From Chroococcidiopsis thermalis PCC 7203 (lineage in GTDB: Bacteria > Cyanobacteriota > Cyanobacteriia > Cyanobacteriales > Chroococcidiopsidaceae), in the NCBI RefSeq assembly GCF_000317125.1, contig NC_019695.1, positions 5,196,336-5,260,335 on the forward strand: a DNA stretch of 64,000 bases, read 5' to 3'. This document shows positions 1-8,744 of the stretch, in pieces (positions within the stretch are counted from its first letter, which is position 1; each line of letters begins with the position of its first letter). A model generated the notes under the pieces. The model ran no database searches, was not told the origin of the DNA, and was given only the letters and a program-made list of their open reading frames with translations. The translations under genes and the position numbers were made by a program.

Positions 1-511
1 AGTTAAAGTGACGAAACCTAACTCTATGGTCTCCAAAATTTGATTCGGATAACTCAAAGCTTACAGTAGACTTTGAATCTAAAAGAGCAGATTGATACGT
101 TTTAACTTGATTTTCTACTTGGTTAAGACGGATATTTTCTAGTAAAAGATGATGATTTCTAGGATTAGGCTCAAAAGCAAGTATAAAACCATCTTTACCT
201 ACTAAGTTAGCAAGCGTAATTGTGTACCAACCTAGATTTGCTCCTACATCAATTGCAAAGTCACCTTCTCTAACAATCGTTTTTATAAAGTTGGTTTCTG
301 ATTCTTCCCAAACACCTTCAAGTGCAATTCTCCACCCTACCGCTTTGTCACGAACATCAAAAGTAAACAAGCCTTCATTAGCTTGTGCAATTAACTGTTT
401 AATATGAGAACTAGATATTGTAGCTTGCGGCAAGTCAAAATCATTTGCTTGCTGCTTATGCATATTTCTAAAAGGGGTAGAGATTAATTTTTTTAAGGTT
501 TTTCCCATCAT
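1..511 (-). CDS. FkbM family methyltransferase, C-terminus cut by window edge
   Basis: A reading frame on the minus strand starts with ATGATGGGA at 511 (second ATG at 508) and stays open to position 1, so the C-terminus lies outside the window. Around residues 85-105 the translation contains GDFAIDVGANLGWYTITLA, a SAM-binding motif I followed by an FEPNPRN acidic loop, the usual layout of FkbM methyltransferases that O-methylate sugars or other surface compounds. The start lies 4 bases after the stop of the upstream ABC ATPase gene, so the two are probably co-transcribed. The family is clear; the substrate is unknown, although the place behind a polysaccharide exporter suggests capping or decoration of a glycan. 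Confidence 0.85.
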   Translation of the reverse strand, partial: MMGKTLKKLISTPFRNMHKQQANDFDLPQATISSSHIKQLIAQANEGLFTFDVRDKAVGWRIALEGVWEESETNFIKTIVREGDFAIDVGANLGWYTITLANLVGKDGFILAFEPNPRNHHLLLENIRLNQVENQVKTYQSALLDSKSTVSFELSESNFGDHRVRFRHFN

Positions 512-515
512 TTTT

Positions 516-1820
516 TTAAACCAACTGGGTGTAACTTAATTTATTAGTAACTTTCCATGCCCGCGGCTGGTAAAATGAACACTGATTCATACTTTTATTC
601 CCTTTCACTGTAAATCTGAAGGACTCGATCGCATCAAAAAGTGTAAGGGAGTTTTGAGCAATATGAACCTTCATACTGTAAACACCAGGTTTTAAACCTA
701 GATAAGGCATCTGAAGTTGAATTTCAGTATTTTTATCATCTATTTGTAATGGGCAATCATCCATGTATGCCGACAAATTTAATACAATATCATTTTCTCC
801 AGACATTTCTGTAATTAATATAGCTAAACTTAAATCATTAAGTTTTTTGGATACTTTACATCCCACACAAAAATAAGTAGGTTCACCAGTAATAGGATAA
901 TCAAGAATATTTTCTTCTTTATCCTTAAAACATAAGTATATGATATATAAATCAGATTCTGAATTCCCAGCTTTCTCTGATAAAAGCATTAATCCTGAAG
1001 ATTTTTCTAATCCATTCAAAAATAGATCTTGCTCGTATCTATTCATGACTAAATCAGTGTTACCTGTTGCTATCAAATTACCTTTGGATAAATACATAGC
1101 TCTGTCACAAATAGACAAGATTGAATGCGGGTTGTGTGATACTAGAATGAAAGATGTTCCTTGTTCGCGTAGCTTAGCTAGTCTACGGTAACATTTAGCC
1201 CTAAACTTTATATCTCCTACTGCCAGCACTTCGTCAATCAGGAGAATGTCAGGTTCCGTGTAAATCGCACAAGCAAACCCTAATCTTGCAGCCATTCCCG
1301 AACTATAAGTCTGCACTGGAGCATCAATTGCAGCACCAATCTCTGCAAAATCTAAAACAGCCTCAAATCGCTCGTCGATTTCTTTCTTAGACAAACCTAA
1401 AATAGACATATTGGCATAGATATTCTCTCGCCCTGTCAGTATTGGGTTAAACCCTGCTCCCAGCGCAATCAGTGGTGCTATTCGACCCTTGATTTCCACA
1501 AATCCACTGTCTGGCTTAATTAAACCACTAATAATTCGTAGTAGCGTGGATTTCCCACTGCCATTTGGTCCTACTAAGCCTAGTGCTTCTCCGCGTCGTA
1601 ACTGAAAGCTAACATCTTTAAGTGCCCAAAACTCGTCACGTCTTAGTTTTTCGCTCTTTTGTCGTATCCCTACTAACTCAGTAGCAATATCTTGTACTGC
1701 ATAAAGCAGCGATCGCTTCAAGTCTCGGCAAAATTTTTTGGAAACTCCTTCAACTGAAAGAACTACCTCATTATCCAATTGTTGTTCTGATGTTTCCTGG
1801 CTAGCAATACTAATTGTCAT
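516..1820 (-). CDS. wzt: Polysaccharide ABC exporter, ATP-binding subunit (Wzt-like)
   Basis: This is the ATPase of an ABC-2 exporter that carries finished, lipid-linked polysaccharide across the inner membrane. Residues about 20-260 form the nucleotide-binding domain: Walker A GPNGSGKST (about 84-92), signature SSGMAARL (about 173-180) and Walker B DILLIDEVLAVGD (about 191-203). After it comes an extension of about 170 residues that resembles the C-terminal carbohydrate-recognition domain of Wzt proteins, which reads the modified end of the glycan. The 434-residue length fits this long Wzt class and not short ATPases. The permease partner lies upstream on the same strand (2608-3474), with a methyltransferase gene between, which agrees with chain-end modification coupled to export. 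Exact substrate unknown. Confidence 0.92.
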   Translation of the reverse strand: MTISIASQETSEQQLDNEVVLSVEGVSKKFCRDLKRSLLYAVQDIATELVGIRQKSEKLRRDEFWALKDVSFQLRRGEALGLVGPNGSGKSTLLRIISGLIKPDSGFVEIKGRIAPLIALGAGFNPILTGRENIYANMSILGLSKKEIDERFEAVLDFAEIGAAIDAPVQTYSSGMAARLGFACAIYTEPDILLIDEVLAVGDIKFRAKCYRRLAKLREQGTSFILVSHNPHSILSICDRAMYLSKGNLIATGNTDLVMNRYEQDLFLNGLEKSSGLMLLSEKAGNSESDLYIIYLCFKDKEENILDYPITGEPTYFCVGCKVSKKLNDLSLAILITEMSGENDIVLNLSAYMDDCPLQIDDKNTEIQLQMPYLGLKPGVYSMKVHIAQNSLTLFDAIESFRFTVKGNKSMNQCSFYQPRAWKVTNKLSYTQLV

Positions 1821-1910
1821 TAAAAAGTTATCCTCCTACTAACTATAATCAAGAAAAAAGCTGAAGTAAGTGCATCTAACAGTCTGATAAAATATATACA
1901 AATATCTAAC

Positions 1911-2510
1911 TCATCGCTTCTTCGCTTTTAGCCAGTATGCAGCTGGAAAATTAGGCACAGAATTATCTATTGACTTGAGTTCGAGAATTTCGTAATCATC
2001 TCGCAGCAGATATCTCAGACCATGCTCGGTGAAACGCCAGTAATCATTTGGAGCCATATGAATTGCTTGTCGAAAAGGCAAACCGAGTAACAAAATACCT
2101 CCCGAGCGGAGAATTCTAGTTATCTCCTTTAAACCAGCAAGATAGTCATCAACATGTTCAAGTACACCAGAGCAGAACACGCAATCAAATGTGTTATTCT
2201 GAATTTGCGGCATCGATCGCACGTCAAGTACCAGATCGACATTGAACTCAGAAGTGGCTTCTGACGTGGTATATGACGAGCATTTCTGGAAATAATCTCG
2301 ATACCGTCCTCCGTCATTATCTTCGTCAGTATCGCTGCCAATAGAAAGAACACAACCCTCAATATTTGCTGCATGACACTTAAGCCATTGGTTTGATTCT
2401 TGCCTTGACTGTGAGGCTTTCGACAAGGTAGTGACTTTTAATGTGTTACGTCTGCTGAAAATATTTAGTATTGAAACAGGGAAGGAACGTTGTGTCAGTA
2501 CTTTAATCAT
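1911..2510 (-). CDS. Class I SAM-dependent methyltransferase (Methyltransf_11 type)
   Basis: The protein has 199 residues. The core motifs are VLSIGSDTDEDNDGG near residue 54 (an unusual motif I that lacks the usual GxGxG), VDLVLDVRSMP near 90, and FDCVFCSGVLEHVDDY followed by RILRSGGILLLGLPF, the post-motif pattern of Methyltransf_11 enzymes. No hydrophobic segment is seen, so it should be cytosolic. It sits between the permease and ATPase genes of the exporter on the same strand; in ABC-dependent O-antigen loci such methyltransferases can cap the non-reducing end and end chain growth. That role is inferred from position only. Confidence 0.8.
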   Translation of the reverse strand: MIKVLTQRSFPVSILNIFSRRNTLKVTTLSKASQSRQESNQWLKCHAANIEGCVLSIGSDTDEDNDGGRYRDYFQKCSSYTTSEATSEFNVDLVLDVRSMPQIQNNTFDCVFCSGVLEHVDDYLAGLKEITRILRSGGILLLGLPFRQAIHMAPNDYWRFTEHGLRYLLRDDYEILELKSIDNSVPNFPAAYWLKAKKR

Positions 2511-2607
2511 AAAATAATATTTCTAATTGGTAGAATGAGTTTTTAGCAAGAGGTAGATCGATCGATTTAAGTACTTAAAATTCTGCTTCTCGAAAATTTA
2601 ATTTCTT

Positions 2608-3474
2608 TTAAGAACTTATTCTCTCAACTACAAAAGGCATTGCTAAACGATATACTAGCCACCCTAAGAGCAATCCTATGATGGCAAGAAGACTGACAAG
2701 CCAAAATCCAAATGGATTTGATACCACACCTGTTGTCGTTAACTCCCGCGTCGTTACTAGTAAAGGAGTGACTGGATTCAGTTGTACAAGTGTTGCTAAT
2801 CCTCCTCCGTTAGGAAGTGGATAAACTACTGGCGTTAAAAATAGCCAAAAGCCAGTAATGTAAGTAATCCCTTTGAGAATGTCGTTATATAAAACTCCTA
2901 GAGGTGCTAGTAGCAAACCGAAACATGTTCCTAGTATGACTAAGTGAATTAATGCTACTGGCGCTAAGATCGCAGTCCAACTTACTGGGATCTGATACCA
3001 CAAAAACAACGTTATAATTAAAATTAACTTAATAGCAAAACTAAAAAATATCTGACCTAGTTTAGCTAGAATTAGTGCTTCTCGCGGAAAATTAATTTTA
3101 ACCAACATTTGCTTTGCACTAGTAACTGCTTGAATAGGGCTAGTTAGTGCTTCTACGAATGTCTGCCAAAGGGTCATACTAAACATCACGTAAGCTGGAT
3201 AAGGCATGTCTGTTGCTCCAATATTTACGATATTGGTATTGTTAGCAAAAGTGAAGCCCAAAGCTGTGATAATAGGTGGAATTACAGCCCAGCAGATTCC
3301 AAGTAAGGACTGGCGATATTGAGCGCTAATGTCTCGCACCATTAACTGCCATGCTAGTTCCCGAGAAGCAAGTAGATCTCGCGCCATCTCTTGACATAGC
3401 CGAACCGGATTTCTCAGTTGGCTATCGGGCTTGTAAACTACCTTAGACAATTTTTGGTTAACTAATCGAGTCAT
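2608..3474 (-). CDS. wzm: Polysaccharide ABC exporter permease (Wzm-like, ABC-2 type)
   Basis: This inner-membrane permease pairs with the Wzt-like ATPase downstream. It has 288 residues, a cytosolic N-terminus with the coupling stretch RELAWQLMVRDISAQYRQSLLG (in two parts, about 38-58), and then about six hydrophobic segments, for example ALGFTFANNTNIV, LILIITLFLWYQI and LLAIIGLLLGWLVYRLAM. Motif order and length are those of the ABC-2 family KpsM/Wzm. The ATG at 3474 is preceded by a weak GGGGT. The order permease, methyltransferase, ATPase, methyltransferase on one strand suggests one transcript starting in the 340-base gap upstream. Confidence 0.92.
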   Translation of the reverse strand: MTRLVNQKLSKVVYKPDSQLRNPVRLCQEMARDLLASRELAWQLMVRDISAQYRQSLLGICWAVIPPIITALGFTFANNTNIVNIGATDMPYPAYVMFSMTLWQTFVEALTSPIQAVTSAKQMLVKINFPREALILAKLGQIFFSFAIKLILIITLFLWYQIPVSWTAILAPVALIHLVILGTCFGLLLAPLGVLYNDILKGITYITGFWLFLTPVVYPLPNGGGLATLVQLNPVTPLLVTTRELTTTGVVSNPFGFWLVSLLAIIGLLLGWLVYRLAMPFVVERISS

Positions 3475-3814
3475 CTGCGGCTGTTTACCCCTTGTTTTAT
3501 ATATAAATTAGCTAGAATTCTAGATTAGCTTTTCAATTTCTCGCTCTAAGTTTTAATCTCTTCTTGAGTTAGTCGAAAGTAAACTTTTTTCAATATTGGA
3601 TGGCTTTAGATGTTGTTTACATGCTATTCTGGAGAGTGAATGATGTCGATACCATAAAGTTCAGTCCTAAGAGACTTGAATGACATTCATCTCTAAGTTG
3701 TAAAGATTGCTAAATTTTGTTCAAAAAAACACACTGTTCGCGCCGAACAAAATGAGAAAATAACGAACGCTAAAGCCAGAGCTTCTATTGAATTAATTCT
3801 GTCTTTACCTATAC
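3475..3814. other. Intergenic gap before the wzm gene
   Basis: AT-rich, with no open frame of note. It should hold the promoter of the minus-strand exporter genes, as the gene to its right also reads minus and ends here. The only structure seen is a short inverted repeat TGTTCG-CGC-CGAACA at 3735-3749, with too short a stem to assign a function. Confidence 0.5.
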
Positions 3815-4579
3815 CTATTGCATTTTCACAAAAATATCTCCATAATTGTATTCCTGGCGAGAACGAAAACTATTAGGAAAAGACTTAAGAAATTCTTTGA
3901 CGGGTAACCATTCTTGAAATGTAAACAGTAACGTTTCTGCTGGCGTAATGTTAATATGTAATTCTCCAAGGTGCGACAAGTAGTCAATACAGGCAAGGGT
4001 TTTATCAATATTATCTTGCTGAAGATGGTATTCAAATGAAATTAGCGGTATTGGTTGTGTTAATCCCTTTAAAACTTCATACTCCCATCCCTCAACATCG
4101 ATCTTGCAGTATCGTGGTTTGCCAAATTTAGCGATCGCGCGATCGAGAGTCACTACAGGTACATAAATACTAGATACAACCTCACTTACTGTCCAATTCT
4201 GGTCTAGGCTTGAGTGAGCGTGGTGAGTATGAACGTACAATTCAGTAATTCCAGGTTCTGCACCAACGGCGCATTCACATTTGGCTAATTTGCTACGATA
4301 GCGACTGCATCGTGCCGCAAGTTCTTTCATACAGTTAGGTTGTGGTTCAAATGCTACCACTCTCATACCGGCTTTGAAAAGTGCTTCTGTCTTCTCTCCA
4401 ATGTTTGCACCGATATCGAAGCATAGGCTGTCGGGTTCTAATAGCTGAGAGTAGAAGGTGACTTCTTGATGAAATTTTACTAGACGCTCTTGTTTTAGCA
4501 ATCGCCAATATAATGTTCGAGCTGGGTGATACAACCGATTAGACTGGTATAGATGTTTTATGGTAGAAAGGTTTGCCAT
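3815..4579 (-). CDS. FkbM family methyltransferase
   Basis: The protein has 254 residues. The SAM site is CFDIGANIGEKTEALFKAG (about 53-71), followed by VVAFEPQPNC, and the family hallmark YCKIDVEGWEYEVLKGL lies about 157-173. The last part (ISFEYHLQQDN onward) matches the usual FkbM C-terminal strand. The gene starts 3 bases after the stop of the GT4 gene upstream, so the pair is almost surely co-transcribed and probably acts on one glycan: one protein adds a sugar, the other methylates. The family is certain from motifs; the methylated position is not known. Confidence 0.88.
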   Translation of the reverse strand: MANLSTIKHLYQSNRLYHPARTLYWRLLKQERLVKFHQEVTFYSQLLEPDSLCFDIGANIGEKTEALFKAGMRVVAFEPQPNCMKELAARCSRYRSKLAKCECAVGAEPGITELYVHTHHAHSSLDQNWTVSEVVSSIYVPVVTLDRAIAKFGKPRYCKIDVEGWEYEVLKGLTQPIPLISFEYHLQQDNIDKTLACIDYLSHLGELHINITPAETLLFTFQEWLPVKEFLKSFPNSFRSRQEYNYGDIFVKMQ

Positions 4580-4582
4580 ATC

Positions 4583-5845
4583 TCAATTCCTAATAATTTT
4601 GTAGCCTACTCCAGGCATGATAAGTGTATTGTCAGTACACAGTTCAACCTTTTCAGAAGGTGTAGACAAATCTTGTTTTCTCTCCAGCATCTCAGTTATA
4701 AGTTCTCTAGCTTTGGCTACTGCAACCTGCCAATTTAAACGCTCTTGGTATTCTGAGCGTGTAGCTTTTGCTAGCCGAATATACAGATCGAAATTGCGAA
4801 AAGTCTCTTCAATGTATGTAGCATATGTAGAAGCGGGCGTGCTTGCTGGAAAAGACACACCATTTTTTCCGTTTTTAATAATGGTGGGAATACCACCCAC
4901 GGAACTCGTAACGCAAGGAATACCAAATGAACAAGCTTCACATAGAACGCAACCGTAAGCCTCTGCACGCGCTGGATGAACCAAAAAGTGAGATTGTTCG
5001 AGTAGATGCTGCAACTTTGTACTGCCTTCACTGGTAAACTTATCTACCCGTCCGTGAATGCGAACTTTATGACTGATTGCTGGATCGACTGCGAAGTCTG
5101 AACCGATAATATCCAACGTCGTAGGAATGCCCCTCTGATTGAGAATACGACAAATCTCAATAGCTGTATCACCACCTTTGCGTTCCCACTCAATACCAAT
5201 AAATAGTAAGCGGCACAAATCGCGCGATCTGCCAGTGATATAACGCTCAGTATCTTCTGAACTCACTACAAAATCATGGTTTGCACCAAACGGTACTACT
5301 GCGACTTTGGCAGATGGAATACCGTAAGTTGAAGTCGCAGTTTTATACGAACATTCAGAGGAGAATATATTTAAGTCTGCACGATTCATCGCCTTACGTT
5401 CGTGCTTATGAGCCCACTCAACGCTGAGGGGATGAAGATTTGAGTATACTTTGTAAGCGTCTTGTATGTCAGCAAAGTTAGCATCTCGCCAATAGACAAG
5501 TGGAATACTAGGCGGAAAGTAAGCCATCACAGTAGAATCTTGAGCGAGCAAAACATCTATTTTTCGATCGGCAACTAGCTGCTCTGCCTGCCGCGCCATT
5601 TGCTCTAGAATCACAGGATGGTATTTACCATAGACATGTGGGCTAAACACTTTTAACCGATTAAGTACTTTAATCCCAGTGTTCACAGACTTAGCTATTA
5701 AGTTCTGTTGAACTGGACCAATATATTCAACTCGATCTCCTTGAGCTTCAAATTCTTTAAGAACATGCCATATAATCCCAGAAAATGCTCGGCGGCGAAT
5801 CTCTGGATCTGCTAAATTCCATCGAGAAACAAATCCAATTCTCAT
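4583..5845 (-). CDS. Glycosyltransferase family 4
   Basis: A retaining GT-B glycosyltransferase of 420 residues. The N-terminal half (FVSRWNLADPEIRRRAFSG, then LLAQDSTVMAYFP) is the acceptor domain. The C-terminal half has the donor-binding pattern: RLLFIGIEWERKGGDTAIE near 215 and the E-x7-E motif EAYGCVLCEACSFGIPCV near 310, followed by GGIPTIIKNGKNG. No signal peptide or membrane helix is seen, so it should act on the cytosolic face. It leads a two-gene unit with the FkbM methyltransferase downstream. Donor and acceptor cannot be read from sequence. Confidence 0.88.
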   Translation of the reverse strand: MRIGFVSRWNLADPEIRRRAFSGIIWHVLKEFEAQGDRVEYIGPVQQNLIAKSVNTGIKVLNRLKVFSPHVYGKYHPVILEQMARQAEQLVADRKIDVLLAQDSTVMAYFPPSIPLVYWRDANFADIQDAYKVYSNLHPLSVEWAHKHERKAMNRADLNIFSSECSYKTATSTYGIPSAKVAVVPFGANHDFVVSSEDTERYITGRSRDLCRLLFIGIEWERKGGDTAIEICRILNQRGIPTTLDIIGSDFAVDPAISHKVRIHGRVDKFTSEGSTKLQHLLEQSHFLVHPARAEAYGCVLCEACSFGIPCVTSSVGGIPTIIKNGKNGVSFPASTPASTYATYIEETFRNFDLYIRLAKATRSEYQERLNWQVAVAKARELITEMLERKQDLSTPSEKVELCTDNTLIMPGVGYKIIRN

Positions 5846-6230
5846 TATTAACCTACTACAATCATTTTAGTTGCTTGTGAATCAAACGAGTTTTCAGTTA
5901 AAGGTTAAAAAATTGCGATCGCTAATCAGGATAGATTTATCTATACTATACTTGATATACATATATACGCTCGAAAAATTTTATTTTTAAAGTTTGGGGA
6001 AACGTTACGCTTATGATAGCTGTTAAGCTCAGACTTTGTTGATATGGAAAAGTTCTGATATTTTATGAAGGATAAGCAACGCTATGAATATATGGCGGTT
6101 CTATTTGAATTACGAACATCTAATTGAAAGATTTAATAGTTGATATTGGGTAAGTACGCTGACAATATATTATTCACTTTGCAATTGGTTGAGAAGCCTA
6201 TAAAACTATCTATAAGTAATAGAACTTATC
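5846..6230. other. Intergenic gap with no gene seen
   Basis: AT-rich DNA of 385 bases upstream of the minus-strand GT4 gene, which it probably serves as promoter region. No open frame, hairpin or repeat of note was seen. Confidence 0.4.
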
Positions 6231-6443
6231 TTATTCTTGAAGTTCTACAAAAAACTTACCATGTTCTCCACACACTAATTCTGCCACGGTAGAATTACTC
6301 TCAATAATTTGTTGTCGATCGCCTGAGTTACTCATAGGAAACAGAAATAATTTATGTTTTCCCATATACCATAACCGTCGATTACAATAGGGACAGTAAA
6401 TAGGTGGAATGTTTCGATCTTGTTCACAGTGCTTTTCAAGCAT
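6231..6443 (-). CDS. Small CxxC zinc-ribbon-like hypothetical protein
   Basis: A short protein (about 70 residues from the ATG at 6443; a longer form from a TTG at 6482 is possible). It has a CPYCNRRLWYMGKHKLFLF segment and a second Cys in ELVCGEHGKFF. One CxxC plus a later single Cys/His group could bind a metal, but a full four-ligand site is not obvious. No clear ribosome binding site precedes either start. I do not recognise the family. It stands alone between two gaps and may be a conserved small cyanobacterial protein. Confidence 0.55.
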   Translation of the reverse strand: MLEKHCEQDRNIPPIYCPYCNRRLWYMGKHKLFLFPMSNSGDRQQIIESNSTVAELVCGEHGKFFVELQE

Positions 6444-6944
6444 AAAAGAGTATAGTTGAATAAGGATATGTGTTGATGACAAGGAGTACTTTACTTTGAA
6501 GGAAAATACTCGTTGTCATCCTTGTCTTTTGCGATCGGTTATTATATTTCAACATTTATCACCTTTAACTCAAATGAAATTACTATGCGTACACGAGATA
6601 GTAATTTCATTTACACTAGAAATATAAGTTGAATAACTATAGCAGTTCTAAATGATTTATAAAGTATGCTTCTAGCCTGCGGCAGGCTGGAAGCCTGCTC
6701 CACGTTCATGAATCAAATAGGATTGCCACAGTAAATATATTGTTAAATTCACGGCTTGTTTAAAAGTAATATAGGTTAATAAAATATTGGATTTATTTTG
6801 TTTGAGTTTAAATTTAAAGAGCTAATTAAAAAAACATTGTAAACGATAAAAGCAAAACCTATTTTTTCAAACTAAATATGCAGTAGCTCATAGAAATAGC
6901 TACTACCTAACATTTTAGACCAAGTGGTTCAATTCAATATCAGG
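6444..6944. other. Intergenic gap carrying repeat copy 1
   Basis: AT-rich, about 500 bases. It contains the first copy of the 95-bp palindromic element (6637-6731). No gene was seen in the rest. Confidence 0.5.
6637..6731. repeat. 95-bp palindromic MITE-like element, copy 1
   Basis: First of three copies (others at 14084-14178 and 59211-59305). The centre is a hairpin, GCTTCTAGCCTGC (6668-6680) against GCAGGCTGGAAGC (6682-6694), with one mismatch in this copy. The outer ends, CTATAGCAGTTCTAAATGATT and the complement of AATCAAATAGGATTGC, form an imperfect terminal inverted repeat. It encodes no protein. Confidence 0.85.
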
Positions 6945-7805
6945 CTAATTGTTTAACATCCGAAGCTCTGAAGGAACGCGCTCGGCGATCGCATACCAAA
7001 CAGAAAGAATTTGAGCGTCAGTCAGACGCTCTATATGATTAATAAAAATCTGACAAAGCACGTCAGTATTATTATTAGCTAATAATGAGATTGTAGAGAG
7101 GTTAGCATTAGCTACGGTGTAACTCAAATGATTTTCATTCGAGTTTTGAAACAGCGATTGACCATACATGATTGGTTCTGAGGTATGGCTTTCAGACTGT
7201 AGTTCTTGCTCATCTATTAGTAAATTAGATGTAGGTACGATAGAAACAGAAGTAGGTTGCTGTGAAAAACTTACTGCTGAAGACCGATCTTTTTCTAAAG
7301 TTTTAGCTTCAATGTCAATTGTAGTTGATTCGGGTTCAGGTTGGATTACTTTTTTATATTTTTGAGTAATTACCTTAGCTTTAGAGTAAGTTATTGTCTC
7401 TCCTGAACTAGCGCGACGGAGAGCCTCTTGACGAGCTACTTCAGGCGTAGAAGGAGCAGCCAGAAGATAGAGGGCAGAATTAGCAATATTTAAATGGGTA
7501 AAATTTACACATTTAAACTGTTCGCTGACTTGGATGAATTTGGTTGAAGCAGAGACACTCCAATCAAATTCAGCTTTTAGCCACTTTCGGAAACGTCCAT
7601 GTTCTAGCTGTTGCTTAACTGCTCTCAACTTTTGTCCGATATGAATAATATCTTGAGAGGTACGACGCATTAAACTTTTGATCTCAGTGGTATTTTGCTG
7701 AATAGCGGCTCGCGTTTCACTGTCTAGTTCAGCATAGTTAAAAGTAACTATCTCAGTAGTAGATGATAGTTCTTGCAATTCAGAAGATAGCTGAGTTGAA
7801 GCCAT
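6945..7805 (-). CDS. DUF3102 family protein
   Basis: The protein has 286 residues. Residues about 25-135 match the DUF3102 pattern: IKSLMRRTSQDIIHIGQKLRAVKQQLEHG, then FRKWLKAEFDWSVSASTKFIQVSEQF, ALYLLAAPSTPEVARQEAL and ASSGETITYSKAKVI. This region resembles ParB-like or phage and plasmid replication accessory proteins; the molecular function is not known. The rest is low complexity, Ser/Thr- and Asn-rich, with no motif. The ATG at 7805 has a good GGAGA six bases upstream. No partner gene is adjacent, and the gene sits isolated between two long gaps, which suggests an accessory origin. Confidence 0.8.
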   Translation of the reverse strand: MASTQLSSELQELSSTTEIVTFNYAELDSETRAAIQQNTTEIKSLMRRTSQDIIHIGQKLRAVKQQLEHGRFRKWLKAEFDWSVSASTKFIQVSEQFKCVNFTHLNIANSALYLLAAPSTPEVARQEALRRASSGETITYSKAKVITQKYKKVIQPEPESTTIDIEAKTLEKDRSSAVSFSQQPTSVSIVPTSNLLIDEQELQSESHTSEPIMYGQSLFQNSNENHLSYTVANANLSTISLLANNNTDVLCQIFINHIERLTDAQILSVWYAIAERVPSELRMLNN

Positions 7806-8744
7806 AGTATTCTCCTTCTCTCAGAATTAAAAAATGCCAGAGCTATTGATGTTGCATTGAAGTATGGATTTTATTTAAGGAACAGCTCTTCATATAAACA
7901 AACTACTAATTTTAAATATGCGGAGTCTATTAACTACTGTCCAGTGGGGAAAGTTCAGGTATCTTATAGTAGTCGGATAATAGTATTATCAAGTGAATAG
8001 TAAGTTCATAGAATAAAAACTATTTATTACATTGTTGTTGTTGCGATCGCTAAATTACTAATATTGGCTCAAATAGAGAACTGCGGTTTTTGTTCAAGTA
8101 CGTATCTTTTTTGTGAGGGAGCGCGAAGGTACATAAACAATTAAAAAAGAATATTGGGATTTGCAAGGAGGTGCGATTACTATGGAATCTAGAATTCAAT
8201 AATTCTGAAATAGAAAACTAGTTATACTTAAACTTCTCAGTTCATAGTGAATGCTCTCTCTAAAGTTATAGATAATTGTTCTTTCTGCTACAGGCAATAA
8301 AATTTTATAAACTCTGGAACCGTTCCTGAACTTTCCTGTATCGACAACCTTTATAGAGAGGGAAATAATAGAATGTGTTTACTCAAACAGCACTCTTTAT
8401 TTTTTTGCCAATGAAGAAGGCAAACATAGCGAATGCTTTATGTTATTCATGATGCTCGGCAAATTCAAATAAATTGCGCATCTGTAGAAGACTTACGAGT
8501 TATTGTAAAATCTTGAATTCAATCGGATTTGCGATAGTAATGAAGTCAGTGCATCTAGCTCATGGAACCTAGAAGGCTAGCGTCATAAAAAATGTTATTA
8601 ATTAAGTTTTTCAAACTCAATTTTCACCATACTCTGTTGAATTCATCCAAAACAGCTTACTTACTGGTTTAGCTCCAACTAATTGTTCTGACAATTTGAA
8701 CAAATAGTATTGATTTAACAAAATTTATTATTTTTAGCTGTGAT
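7806..8744. other. Long intergenic gap between divergent genes
   Basis: About 940 bases between the minus-strand DUF3102 gene and the plus-strand WbsX gene, so it probably holds promoters for both. One stretch (about 8370-8516) translates, with a frame change, into short protein-like fragments such as LYFFANEEGKH and SVEDLRVIVKS, which may be a decayed gene; I could not identify it. Otherwise AT-rich, with nothing clear. Confidence 0.4.

Noticed and set aside
940-1191. Open frame antisense to the Wzt gene
   Set aside because: Lies fully within a well-supported gene on the other strand and has no recognisable motif.
3735-3749. Inverted repeat TGTTCG-CGC-CGAACA near the wzm promoter
   Set aside because: Stem of only six pairs and no second copy; too weak to call an operator.
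8370-8516. Protein-like fragments (LYFFANEEGKH, SVEDLRVIVKS) in two frames
   Set aside because: Too short, with a frame change needed, no start codon and no family match; not called as a pseudogene.
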